From positions 372,001-436,000 of the forward strand of contig NZ_JALIFO010000001.1 of NCBI RefSeq assembly GCF_022867805.1: 64,000 nucleotides of DNA. The letters run 5' to 3'. The DNA comes from Cuneatibacter sp. NSJ-177 (GTDB taxonomy: Bacteria; Bacillota; Clostridia; Lachnospirales; Lachnospiraceae). Positions within the stretch are counted from its first letter, which is position 1, and every line of letters begins with the position of its first letter. The notes beneath the pieces are model-generated. The model made no database searches and was not told where the DNA came from. It saw only the letters and a program-made list of their open reading frames with translations. This document shows, piece after piece, positions 1-7,490 of the stretch. Position numbers and translations under genes: made by a program.

Positions 1-1076
1 CGATGGAGCAGATCATGGATACGATGCGGCCCTATTATGAGCAGGCGGTGAAGGAGGCCAAAGCGGCCGATACGCCGCAGGTGCGCCGGGGCGTCGGTTT
101 GGCCTGGGGCGGCTACAACGTCACTGAGGGGCCGTCCGATGAGTGCAGCGTGGATCTGGAACTGAACCCAGATGGAACCATCACCAAGTACGACACCTGG
201 CAGGATTTAGGACAGGGCGGGGATATCGGTTCCCTGATGGTGACGCTGGAAGCGTTAAAACCCTTGGGCGTAACCCCGGATCAGATCCGGCTGGTGCAAA
301 GCGACACAAAACTCTGCCCGGACAGCGGCCTTTCCGCCAGCTCCCGGTCTCATTATATGAATGGAAATGCGTCGATCCTCGCGGCAAAGCATTTGATGAA
401 TGCCATGAAAAAGCCCGACGGAACCTGGCGTACGTATGAGGAGATGAAGGCGGAGGGGATTCCCACCCGATACCGGGGAACCTATGAAAATACATCGGCC
501 CGAAAGCTCTGTTACATTGATGCCAATAAAGGGATCGGCAATCCGACGCCCGCCTACAGCTACGCGCTGTTTTTGGCTGAGGCGGCGGTGGATACGGCGA
601 CCGGAAAGACAACCGTGCTCCGCTATACCTGCGTGGATGATGTCGGGACGGTCGGAAATATCGACGCTCTGAACGGCCAGGCTTACGGAGGGATTTCCCA
701 CTGTATTGGCTTTGCCCTCAGCGAAAATTACGATGACGTGGTGAAGCACCGGAATATCGCCGGGGCCGGAGTTCCTTATATCAAAGATATCCCCGATGAG
801 ATCCGGGTCATCCATCTGGAAAATCCGAGGGATCACGGTCCTTGGGGGTCCTCCGGAGCCTCGGAGGCCTACCAGTCCAGCGGGCATGTGGCGGTGATCA
901 ATGCGATCTACAACGCCACCGGCGTCCGTATCTATGAGCTGCCGGCCACACCGCAGAAAGTAAAGGCAGGGCTGGAAATCCTCGCGGCCGGAGGGAAAAT
1001 TCCCGCGCCGGAAAAATATTTCCTGGGATCGGATTTCTGGGATGAGATCGATGCGATCCGCGATCATCCGGTGTGA
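1..1076 (+). CDS. Molybdenum hydroxylase, large (Mo-binding) subunit, 5'-truncated
   Basis: This is the C-terminal part (about 357 residues) of a xanthine dehydrogenase/aldehyde oxidoreductase-type molybdopterin subunit; the start lies outside the window. Such subunits hydroxylate aldehydes or N-heterocycles at a Mo-cofactor and pass electrons to FeS/FAD partners. The segment DTWQDLGQGGDIGSL matches the family's glutamine/glycine-rich cofactor-contact stretch, and GSSGASEAYQSSGH near the end carries the glutamate that acts as base at the Mo site in this family. The stop overlaps the region just before the glycerate kinase, so the two are probably co-transcribed. The substrate cannot be told from this fragment; the neighbours hint at a small hydroxy or oxo acid pathway. 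Confidence 0.85.
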   Translation, partial: MEQIMDTMRPYYEQAVKEAKAADTPQVRRGVGLAWGGYNVTEGPSDECSVDLELNPDGTITKYDTWQDLGQGGDIGSLMVTLEALKPLGVTPDQIRLVQSDTKLCPDSGLSASSRSHYMNGNASILAAKHLMNAMKKPDGTWRTYEEMKAEGIPTRYRGTYENTSARKLCYIDANKGIGNPTPAYSYALFLAEAAVDTATGKTTVLRYTCVDDVGTVGNIDALNGQAYGGISHCIGFALSENYDDVVKHRNIAGAGVPYIKDIPDEIRVIHLENPRDHGPWGSSGASEAYQSSGHVAVINAIYNATGVRIYELPATPQKVKAGLEILAAGGKIPAPEKYFLGSDFWDEIDAIRDHPV

Positions 1077-1093
1077 TAGGCAAGGAGGGCAGG

Positions 1094-2536
1094 ATGGAAG
1101 AGAAAGGTAAAACGAACTGTAAAACGAATCAGCCAAGGAATGTCATTAAAAATAAGCCGGAGCTTCTTTCCCATGGGGCGCAGGAGTCCCGGAGAATCGT
1201 GTTGGAGATAGCGGAGCGGACACTTCGAAGGTTGGACTCTTATGAGAGAATCAAAAGCATTACAAGGCTGAACGGCGAGATCCTCCAAATTGGAACAAAA
1301 AGCTGGGATTTATCGGAGAAACGGAATATCTACCTGTTGGGAGCCGGAAAGGCCTGCAATCATATGGCGAGAGCCCTGGATGAGATTCTGGGAGACCGTC
1401 TGACCCGCGGGATTGCGATTGTGAAAATTGCGGAGGAGACGGACCGGTTTCAGAAAACCGAGGTCATTGTGGGAGGCCACCCCTTGCCCAACGAGGAGGG
1501 GCTTCGGGCCTGCCGCGAGATTTTAAAATTGGTGGATCAGGCCGGTCCGGAGGACTTGTTTCTCTGTGTGATGAGCGGGGGAAGCTCTGCGCTGATGAGC
1601 TGTCCGCGGGAAGGACTGACGCTTCAGGATGAAATCGATACCACCGATGTAATGCTGAAATCCGGCGCAGGGATTTTTGAGGTCAATGCAGTAAGGCGGC
1701 ATATCTCCCAGATGAACGGAGGTATGCTTGCAAAACGCATTGGAGACCGGGGAGCAGAGCTGATCGGATTTGGCATCAGCGATGCCGTGGGCCGCCCGGC
1801 CACAGGGGAGATCGGGATCCCTTACCCTCGCTATGACAGCACGCCCATCGGACCGGATCTCACCACACTGGAGGACTGCCGGAGGGTGATCCGGGATTAT
1901 GATGTGGAGGACCGCCTTCCCCGCCGGGTAGTGGATTATCTGATGTCGGCGGGACCGGAGGAGGAGACGCCCAAGGCTTTCCCTAAGAACACCTATTTCC
2001 TTTTAAACACCGTGCCGGATTCCTGTATTTATGCAAAGGAGGCGGCGGAGGAGCTGGGAATTCCTGCGATGATTTTGACTTCCTTTTTAGAGGGGGAGAG
2101 CCGGGATGCAGGCACCGTCTTTGCCTCGATCGCCAGGGAGATCCAGACCTTTGGCAACCCGGTCAAACCGCCCTGTGTGATTTTAAGTTCCGGCGAGGTG
2201 ACGACGAAAATCACCGATAATAGCACGATTACCGGACACGGCGGGCCATCCCAGGAGATGATGTTAAGCTTTGCCCTCCTGGCGGAGAAGGTTCCGGGAG
2301 CGGCCATGCTGTCCATGGATTCGGAGGGGACGGACGGAACCTCCCCGGCGGCCGGCGGGCTGACCGACTCGGAAAGCTTCCGGCGGGCAAGACAATCCGG
2401 CGTGGATGCCTATCAGGCGCTGCGGGGCCATGCCAGCTATGAGGCGCTGTCCGCAATCGGGGATGTGGTCCGGACCGGGAACACCGGCACCAACCTGTGC
2501 GATTTAAATATTATGTATGTTCCGGAGAAGAAATAG
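1094..2536 (+). CDS. Glycerate 2-kinase (GckA/TtuD, MOFRL family)
   Basis: A 480-residue protein of the MOFRL-type glycerate kinase family, which phosphorylates D-glycerate at the 2-position using ATP. Supporting motifs are GHPLPNEEGLRA, the glycine/serine-rich CVMSGGSSALMSCP, GHGGPSQEM and DSEGTDGTSPAAGG, in family order. The ATG at 1094 was chosen because AAGGAGGG lies about 5 bases upstream; an in-frame GTG at 1073 has no such site. It sits 17 bases after the Mo-hydroxylase and just before an enolase-like gene. That is consistent with glycerate being turned into 2-phosphoglycerate next to an enzyme of the enolase fold. The kinase assignment is firm; the true acid substrate in this operon is inference. 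Confidence 0.88.
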   Translation: MEEKGKTNCKTNQPRNVIKNKPELLSHGAQESRRIVLEIAERTLRRLDSYERIKSITRLNGEILQIGTKSWDLSEKRNIYLLGAGKACNHMARALDEILGDRLTRGIAIVKIAEETDRFQKTEVIVGGHPLPNEEGLRACREILKLVDQAGPEDLFLCVMSGGSSALMSCPREGLTLQDEIDTTDVMLKSGAGIFEVNAVRRHISQMNGGMLAKRIGDRGAELIGFGISDAVGRPATGEIGIPYPRYDSTPIGPDLTTLEDCRRVIRDYDVEDRLPRRVVDYLMSAGPEEETPKAFPKNTYFLLNTVPDSCIYAKEAAEELGIPAMILTSFLEGESRDAGTVFASIAREIQTFGNPVKPPCVILSSGEVTTKITDNSTITGHGGPSQEMMLSFALLAEKVPGAAMLSMDSEGTDGTSPAAGGLTDSESFRRARQSGVDAYQALRGHASYEALSAIGDVVRTGNTGTNLCDLNIMYVPEKK

Positions 2537-2556
2537 AGGGAATGGGGGAAGAAACG

Positions 2557-3834
2557 ATGGCAGATACGAGAATACAATCCGTGACGGCCCGGCAGATCAT
2601 CGACTGCAAATGCCGTCCTTTGGTGGAGGTGGACGTTACCACTGCGGAGGGCGTTGTCGGCCGGGGGTGTGCGCCTACCGGCAGCTCGGTGGGAATGTAC
2701 GAGGCGTTTGTGCTTCGGGATCACGATCCGAACGAATACGGCGGGCTCAGCGTTCACAAGGCGGTGGACCATGTAATTCACCAGATTGGGCCGGCTCTGA
2801 TCGGGATGGATGTGATGGATCAGGAGGCGATTGATCGCCGGATGATTGAGCTGGACGGCACGGAGAATAAAGAACGGCTGGGGGGAAATGCGATCTACAG
2901 CGTATCCATTGCCTGTTACCGGGCGGCTGCGGCCTCCAGGGGCGTCCCCCTCTATGAATATATCGCAGGCGGAAAGATCCGGACCGTGCCGGTGCCTTCG
3001 TTTAATGTGATCAACGGCGGACGTTATCCCCACCTGACCCAGGCATTTAATGAATTTATCGTGGTGCCGTACCGGGCGGAAACCATCGAGGAGGCGGTGG
3101 AGATCGGAGTGGAGGTGTTCAAAAAGCTGGGAACCGTTCTGGAGGATTATCTTGGCACGGAGCCGGGAGTCGGGGGCTCCTACGGCTGGATCGCGCCTTC
3201 GGAGGATCCGGAAGTCGTTCTTTCCATCATGCAGAAGGCGATTGACGGCTGTGGCTATCACGATAAGGTGGCGTTTGCCTTGGACTGCGCCTCCAGCGAA
3301 ATGTACGATGCCGCGAGTCAGACCTACTATCTGAACGGAAAACAGCGTTCCAGTGAAGAGATGATCGACTACATGAAAGGCCTGACGGAGAAATTTCCGT
3401 TTCTTTTCGTGGAGGATATGCTGGATGAAAATGATTGGGACGGGTACCGGCTGGCCCATCAAAAGATCCAAAGGACGAATTTGATCGGGGACGATTTTAT
3501 CGTCACCAACCGGAAGCGGCTGGAACGGGCGGTCCGGGAGAATTCTCTGGATGGTTTTATTTTAAAGCCGAATCAGGTGGGAACCATCAGCGAGGCCATG
3601 GAAGCGTACCGCTATGCGAGAAAACAAGGACTCTTCGCAGTTCCCTCCGGCCGGTCCGGCGGCGTAATCTCCGATGTGGTGATGGACTTGGCCGTGGGGC
3701 TGCAGGTGGATTTTATCAAAAACGGCTGTCCGAAATCCGGGGAACGGATTGATAAGCTGAATTTCTTGATCCGGGCCTGCAGTCTCCATGAAGGATGCCA
3801 TCTGTCGGAACTCTCCCACTTGGTGAGGTTCTGA
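2557..3834 (+). CDS. Enolase-family protein with altered active site
   Basis: The 425-residue length equals that of housekeeping enolase, and the scaffold is clear. Metal ligands align at D243 (ALDCASSE), E286 (FVEDMLDENDWDG) and D312/D313 (LIGDD). Catalytic lysines align at K337 (ILKPNQVGT) and K388 (IKNG). Several conserved catalytic elements are changed: the GDEGGFAP motif that supplies the catalytic glutamate reads GVGGSYGWIAP (204-214), GGSHAGN reads GGRYPHL, and the SHRSGE loop reads SGRSGG (364-369). This is therefore probably a paralogue, not the glycolytic enzyme; it may dehydrate 2-phosphoglycerate poorly or act on a related phospho-acid. The ATG at 2557 has GGGGGAAG upstream. It follows the glycerate kinase by 20 bases and ends at a terminator. 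Confidence 0.8.
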   Translation: MADTRIQSVTARQIIDCKCRPLVEVDVTTAEGVVGRGCAPTGSSVGMYEAFVLRDHDPNEYGGLSVHKAVDHVIHQIGPALIGMDVMDQEAIDRRMIELDGTENKERLGGNAIYSVSIACYRAAAASRGVPLYEYIAGGKIRTVPVPSFNVINGGRYPHLTQAFNEFIVVPYRAETIEEAVEIGVEVFKKLGTVLEDYLGTEPGVGGSYGWIAPSEDPEVVLSIMQKAIDGCGYHDKVAFALDCASSEMYDAASQTYYLNGKQRSSEEMIDYMKGLTEKFPFLFVEDMLDENDWDGYRLAHQKIQRTNLIGDDFIVTNRKRLERAVRENSLDGFILKPNQVGTISEAMEAYRYARKQGLFAVPSGRSGGVISDVVMDLAVGLQVDFIKNGCPKSGERIDKLNFLIRACSLHEGCHLSELSHLVRF

Positions 3835-3878
3835 CAGATGGATCCGGATCGTTTTGCAGGGAAAGGATAGGGATAAGG

Positions 3879-3926
3879 GGCAATCAAGGCTGCGTATGAA
3901 GGCGTTTTGATTGCCTTTTATTTTTT
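3879..3926 (+). terminator. Intrinsic terminator after the enolase-like gene
   Basis: GGCAATCAA (3879-3887) pairs with TTGATTGCC (3907-3915) and is followed by a T-rich run to about 3926. It ends the Mo-hydroxylase/kinase/enolase-like operon. Confidence 0.85.
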
Positions 3927-3937
3927 CCTTTTTTCTC

Positions 3938-3966
3938 TTTACTTTATCGTGCTAATATGGTAGACT
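3938..3966 (+). promoter_or_regulatory. Probable promoter of the amino acid ABC operon
   Basis: TTTACT (3938-3943) and TAGACT (3961-3966) are separated by exactly 17 bases, with a TG one base before the -10 box (extended -10). It lies about 67 bases before the binding-protein gene and just after a terminator. Confidence 0.5.
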
Positions 3967-4032
3967 GCTAGCGTACGGAATTGCCGAAGGGCTTTTTCGG
4001 AAAAAGAGGATTGTTTTAGGGAGGATTTTGTT

Positions 4033-4932
4033 ATGAAGAAGAACGTTTTGGCTTGGGGTATGGCGGCTTTGATGGCGGCTTCCATGCTGTCCGCCTGCGG
4101 CAGCGGCGACAGCACCACGACAGCAGGAGCGACGGAGGCGGGAACCACAGCTGCTGCCGAGGCGGGGACCACAGCGGCGGAAACGGCGGCTGCCTCCACG
4201 GACGCAGAGACCACGGCGGCCGCCGGTGACAAGAAAACCTTTACGGTGGGATTCGATGCGGAATTTCCGCCGTACGGCTATAAGGATCCGGCCACCGGCG
4301 AGTATACCGGTTTTGATCTGGAGCTGGCTCAGGCGGTCTGCGATTTGGAAGGCTGGGAGCTGGTGAAGACACCGATCAGCTGGGATGCGAAGGATATGGA
4401 GCTTTCCTCCGGCACGATCGATTGTATCTGGAACGGGTTTACCATGACGGGGCTGGAAGATGCTTACACCTGGAGCGATCCTTACATTGACAACAGCCAG
4501 GTGATCGTGGTTCTGGCCGACTCCGAGGTCCAGGCGCAAAAAGACCTGGCAGGAAAAGTGGTCGGCGTGCAAAAGGATTCCTCGGCGCTGAAAGCGCTCC
4601 AAAATCCGGAAAAGGCAAAAGAGCTGGCGGACAGCTTCGATTCCATGCAGCAGTATGCGGACTATAATACTGCGTTCATGGATCTGGAAGCCGGCGCCAT
4701 CGACGCGATCGCCGTTGACATTGGTGTGGCGAAGAATCACATGGCGGCCGACGAAGGCAAGTTCCGTTATCTGGACGAGATTTTGGCCAAGGAAGAATAC
4801 GCGGTCGGTTTCCTGAAGGGAAATACCGAGCTGCGCGACACCGTGCAGAAGGATCTCGACGCCCTGAAGGCGGACGGCACGATCCAGAAATTGGCGGAGA
4901 AATATGATGTCGCCGATATGCTGAAAGACTGA
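4033..4932 (+). CDS. Amino acid ABC transporter substrate-binding lipoprotein
   Basis: A 299-residue family 3 solute-binding protein. It has a lipoprotein signal with lipobox LSAC (Cys22), so it should be anchored outside the membrane. A long Thr/Ala/Glu linker (about residues 25-65) precedes the binding domain. The domain starts TFTVGFDAEFPPYGY and contains GEYTGFDLELAQAV and WDAKDMELSSGTIDCIWNGF, typical of polar amino acid binders (glutamine, cystine or arginine type). GGGAGG lies about 10 bases before the ATG. The permease and ATPase follow after a structured 200-base spacer, as often seen where the binding protein is made in excess. The actual ligand cannot be told. Confidence 0.9.
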   Translation: MKKNVLAWGMAALMAASMLSACGSGDSTTTAGATEAGTTAAAEAGTTAAETAAASTDAETTAAAGDKKTFTVGFDAEFPPYGYKDPATGEYTGFDLELAQAVCDLEGWELVKTPISWDAKDMELSSGTIDCIWNGFTMTGLEDAYTWSDPYIDNSQVIVVLADSEVQAQKDLAGKVVGVQKDSSALKALQNPEKAKELADSFDSMQQYADYNTAFMDLEAGAIDAIAVDIGVAKNHMAADEGKFRYLDEILAKEEYAVGFLKGNTELRDTVQKDLDALKADGTIQKLAEKYDVADMLKD

Positions 4933-5133
4933 TTTGGCTGAAAAATAGAAAAGACGACACAGAGATAGGACGCACCTCGGTGCGCCCTATTTGTGCCGGC
5001 AGGGATGTCCGGCGTGGATTCCCTTGAGGCCGCCCCTTGGGAGGCCTCGCTGAGGAAAATGGCTGTTGACGCAGCCGCGCTCCGGCGCGAGTGTGCGCGA
5101 GGCGCACATTTTGTTTGAAGGAGGAGATAGGAA
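4933..5133 (+). other. Structured GC-rich intra-operon spacer
   Basis: This 200-base gap between binding protein and permease is unusually structured. ATAGGACGCACC (4965-4976) pairs with GGTGCGCCCTAT (4979-4990) with one mismatch; a GAGGCC/GGCCTC pair follows; and TGTGCGC (5092-5098) pairs with GCGCACA (5102-5108). No convincing gene is present. The first hairpin has only a short U-rich tail, so it may be a leaky terminator or an mRNA-stabilising 3' end for the binding-protein transcript. A dispersed repeat or small RNA is also possible. AAGGAGGAGATAGG at the end supplies the permease ribosome site. Confidence 0.6.
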
Positions 5134-5778
5134 ATGGCAATGATGCTGTCACAATTGGGAGAAGGGATGATCAAGACCTGCGGGATCTTTTTCTGGACCC
5201 TGCTGTTTTCCCTGCCGCTCGGAATGATCGTGGCATTTGGCCGCATGGCGAAAAATCCGCTTTTGCGGAATTTTACCCGGCTTTACATAGCGGTGATGCG
5301 GGGGACGCCTCTGATGCTGCAGCTTTTCGTGGTCTACTTTGGCCCATTTTATCTGTTCGGCTGGAAGCTCAGCACAAGTTGGCGGTTCTTTGCGGTGATC
5401 ATTGGCTTTGTCCTGAATTATGCGGCCTATTTTGCGGAGATCTACCGGTCCGGCATCCAGTCCATGCCCGTCGGGCAGTATGAGGCGGCAAAAGTGCTCG
5501 GCTATAATAAAAACCAGACCTTCTTCAAAATCGTGCTTCCCCAGGTGATCAAGCGGATCCTTCCTTCCATCACCAATGAGGTGATTACGTTGGTCAAGGA
5601 TACTTCTCTGGCTTTTGCAATCGCCTATTCTGAGATGTTTACCGCGGCCAAGGAGATCGCAGCGGCATCCAAGTCTATGACCGCTCTGTTCGTGGCAGGC
5701 GTATTCTATTTTATCTTCAACTTGCTTGTCGATTTTCTTATGGGCAAACTGGAAAAGAAGTTGGATTATTACCACTAG
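5134..5778 (+). CDS. Amino acid ABC transporter permease (HisM/GlnP family)
   Basis: A 214-residue inner-membrane permease with several hydrophobic spans. It carries the BPD_transp_1 coupling loop: EIYRSGIQSMPVGQYEAAKV followed by LGYNKNQTFFKIVLPQV, close to the HisQM/GlnP signature. A single permease gene implies a homodimer. It is preceded by a strong AAGGAGGAG site and followed 9 bases later by the ATPase gene. It works with the upstream lipoprotein and downstream ATPase to import a polar amino acid. Confidence 0.92.
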   Translation: MAMMLSQLGEGMIKTCGIFFWTLLFSLPLGMIVAFGRMAKNPLLRNFTRLYIAVMRGTPLMLQLFVVYFGPFYLFGWKLSTSWRFFAVIIGFVLNYAAYFAEIYRSGIQSMPVGQYEAAKVLGYNKNQTFFKIVLPQVIKRILPSITNEVITLVKDTSLAFAIAYSEMFTAAKEIAAASKSMTALFVAGVFYFIFNLLVDFLMGKLEKKLDYYH

Positions 5779-5787
5779 GAGGCTTTT

Positions 5788-6546
5788 ATGAAGATATTGG
5801 AAATCAATCACTGCAAAAAACAATTTGACGGGGTGGAAGTGCTGAAGGATATCTCCCTCTCTGTAAAACAGGGGCAGGTGGTTTCGATTATCGGGCCATC
5901 CGGTTCAGGAAAATCCACTTTGCTCCGCTGTGCGACGATGCTGGAAACCATGGACGGCGGAGATCTGATCTATCTGGGACAATACGCGGTCCGCGACGAA
6001 GAGGGAAAAGCGAGATATGCGTCTCCCCAGGAGCTTCGGGAAATTCAGCAGTACTTTGGGCTGGTGTTTCAGAACTTCAATCTGTTTCCCCATTATTCGG
6101 TGCTGAAAAATATTATGGATGCTCCGGTGCATGTGCAGAAACGGAATAAGGAAGAAGTTCGGAACGAAGCCTTTGAACTGCTGAAAAAAATGGGGCTTTA
6201 TGACCGGGCGGACGCCTACCCCCACCAGCTTTCCGGCGGCCAGCAGCAGCGGGTTTCCATCGCACGCGCGCTGGCGATGAAACCGCAGATTCTGTTTTTT
6301 GACGAGCCGACCTCGGCCCTGGACCCGGAGCTAACCGGCGAGATTCTAAAAGTGATCAAAAGCCTGGCTGCGGAACATATGACCATGGTGATCGTAACCC
6401 ACGAGATGGCCTTTGCGCGGGATGTGGCGGATCATGTGATCTTTATGGACGGCGGTGTGATCGTGGAGGAAGGGTGTCCGGCGGATGTGATCTCTAATCC
6501 GAAGAACGAGCGGACCCAGGCATTTTTGAGCCGGTTCCAGAGCTGA
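5788..6546 (+). CDS. Amino acid ABC transporter ATP-binding protein (GlnQ family)
   Basis: A 252-residue ABC ATPase. Walker A is GPSGSGKST (about residues 34-42), the Q-loop is [19 protein letters not shown], the signature is LSGGQQQR, Walker B is [13 protein letters not shown] and the switch histidine is in VTHEM. The FNLFPH/HYSVLKN pattern is typical of polar amino acid importers. An insertion after the first beta sheet (about residues 60-80, charged) is slightly longer than in GlnQ. AGGAGG precedes the ATG. This is the last gene of the operon; a terminator follows at 6622. Confidence 0.93.
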   Translation: MKILEINHCKKQFDGVEVLKDISLSVKQGQVVSIIGPSGSGKSTLLRCATMLETMDGGDLIYLGQYAVRDEEGKARYASPQELREIQQYFGLVFQNFNLFPHYSVLKNIMDAPVHVQKRNKEEVRNEAFELLKKMGLYDRADAYPHQLSGGQQQRVSIARALAMKPQILFFDEPTSALDPELTGEILKVIKSLAAEHMTMVIVTHEMAFARDVADHVIFMDGGVIVEEGCPADVISNPKNERTQAFLSRFQS

Positions 6547-6621
6547 ATAAAATTCGTTTCGGGAAAAGTGAAGTAAGAAAATAAGGATTTCTTTTTACAA
6601 GGAATGGATAAAAAGAGAAAA

Positions 6622-6681
6622 GCGCATGGCATCTAAGCGGAAAGATCGTAATTTCGCTCAGGTGCCATGCGTTATTTTTTT
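6622..6681 (+). terminator. Intrinsic terminator of the amino acid ABC operon
   Basis: GCATGGCATCT (6624-6634) pairs with AGGTGCCATGC (6660-6670), including one G-U pair. AGCG/CGCT gives an inner stem, and a run of mostly T follows (6672-6681). Confidence 0.85.
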
Positions 6682-6840
6682 CCCATCCACGATTGATTAA
6701 TGGAATGAGTGGGCAGCTGAAATCTTGCTTTTCCTGTTTGGTCAATGGGCATTAGACGTATTTTTGTCCAAACGAAAAAAGATTAATACAGATGTAAAAA
6801 AATGTCGCATTTTATGCAACACATTTTAAATCTCTGAATA

Positions 6841-6869
6841 TTACAATATCTCCCATATTTTACTATAAT
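6841..6869 (+). promoter_or_regulatory. Promoter of the MntP-like/radical SAM operon
   Basis: TTACAA (6841-6846), a 17-base spacer and a perfect TATAAT (6864-6869). It lies 35 bases before the start codon, which has GGAGGTG about 10 bases upstream. Confidence 0.65.
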
Positions 6870-6903
6870 TATCACAATAAATCAATGGAGGTGCTGCAGG
6901 GGT

Positions 6904-7479
6904 ATGAATGAATGGGAAATCCTGCTGGTGTCCTTAGGGCTGTCCCTGGACGTGTGTGCGGCAATGATCTGCAAAGGTGCGGTGATCGCCCGGTGGGAGA
7001 AGCCGAAGATTTTCTGCGTCGCCATTTTATTTACTTTATGGCAGGTGCTGGCCTTGTTGGCCGGAAGCCTGATCCGCCTGCTGCCGTGGGTGTCCCGGAA
7101 AACATTCCGGATTCAGCAGATCGGCGCTGTATTGTCTGTGGTGATTTTTGTTTTGCTTGGGTTTTATATGCTGATGAAGGCTTGGAGGAGGGAGCCTTTT
7201 GATGAACGGCGGGAGAGTACGACGGACTGGAAGGCGCTTTGCCTCTTGGCAGTCTTGACCAGTCTTGACGCACTGTTTGCCGGTATCGGCTTGGCGGTCA
7301 TGGATACGGCACTCTGGAAAGAGGCATTGGCGCTGGCAGTCGGAACCATCGTCACCGGTGTGCTGGGCGCATGGATCGGCTATCGTCTCGGCGTGGAACA
7401 AAAGAATAAGGCTTACCTGATCGGCGGGGTTTTATTGGTAATAGCCGGGCTGGAAGCCTCCATAAATTACTTAATATAG
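6904..7479 (+). CDS. MntP-like (putative manganese efflux) membrane protein
   Basis: A 191-residue integral membrane protein with about six hydrophobic helices. Two internally similar halves each carry the family's aspartate motif: LSLDVCAAMICKG near the N-terminus and LTSLDALFAGIG in the middle. The C-terminus reads KAYLIGGVLLVIAGLEASI, like MntP/YebN (DUF204). Family members export Mn2+, but this one is divergent and lacks the usual leader riboswitch, so metal specificity is uncertain. It starts a transcription unit with its own promoter and lies 11 bases before a radical SAM gene. Confidence 0.65.
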   Translation: MNEWEILLVSLGLSLDVCAAMICKGAVIARWEKPKIFCVAILFTLWQVLALLAGSLIRLLPWVSRKTFRIQQIGAVLSVVIFVLLGFYMLMKAWRREPFDERRESTTDWKALCLLAVLTSLDALFAGIGLAVMDTALWKEALALAVGTIVTGVLGAWIGYRLGVEQKNKAYLIGGVLLVIAGLEASINYLI

Positions 7480-7490
7480 GAGGAAAAACG

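Larger units (their letters stand above)
6547..6903 (+). other. Intergenic region: terminator, then promoter
   Basis: This 357-base gap holds the terminator of the ABC operon (6622-6681) and a promoter for the MntP-like gene (6841-6869). The stretch between them is AT-rich and shows no gene. A yybP-ykoY manganese riboswitch was looked for and not seen. Confidence 0.7.

Noticed and set aside
255-1136. Minus-strand open frame opposite the Mo-hydroxylase
   Set aside because: Antisense shadow of a clear gene, low-complexity product with no motif.
2437-3471. Minus-strand open frame of 344 codons opposite the enolase-like gene
   Set aside because: Same reason: mirrors a supported gene and resembles no family.
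6682-6903. yybP-ykoY manganese riboswitch ahead of the MntP-like gene
   Set aside because: The region is AT-rich and lacks the conserved GC-rich stems of that riboswitch; an ordinary promoter lies close to the start.
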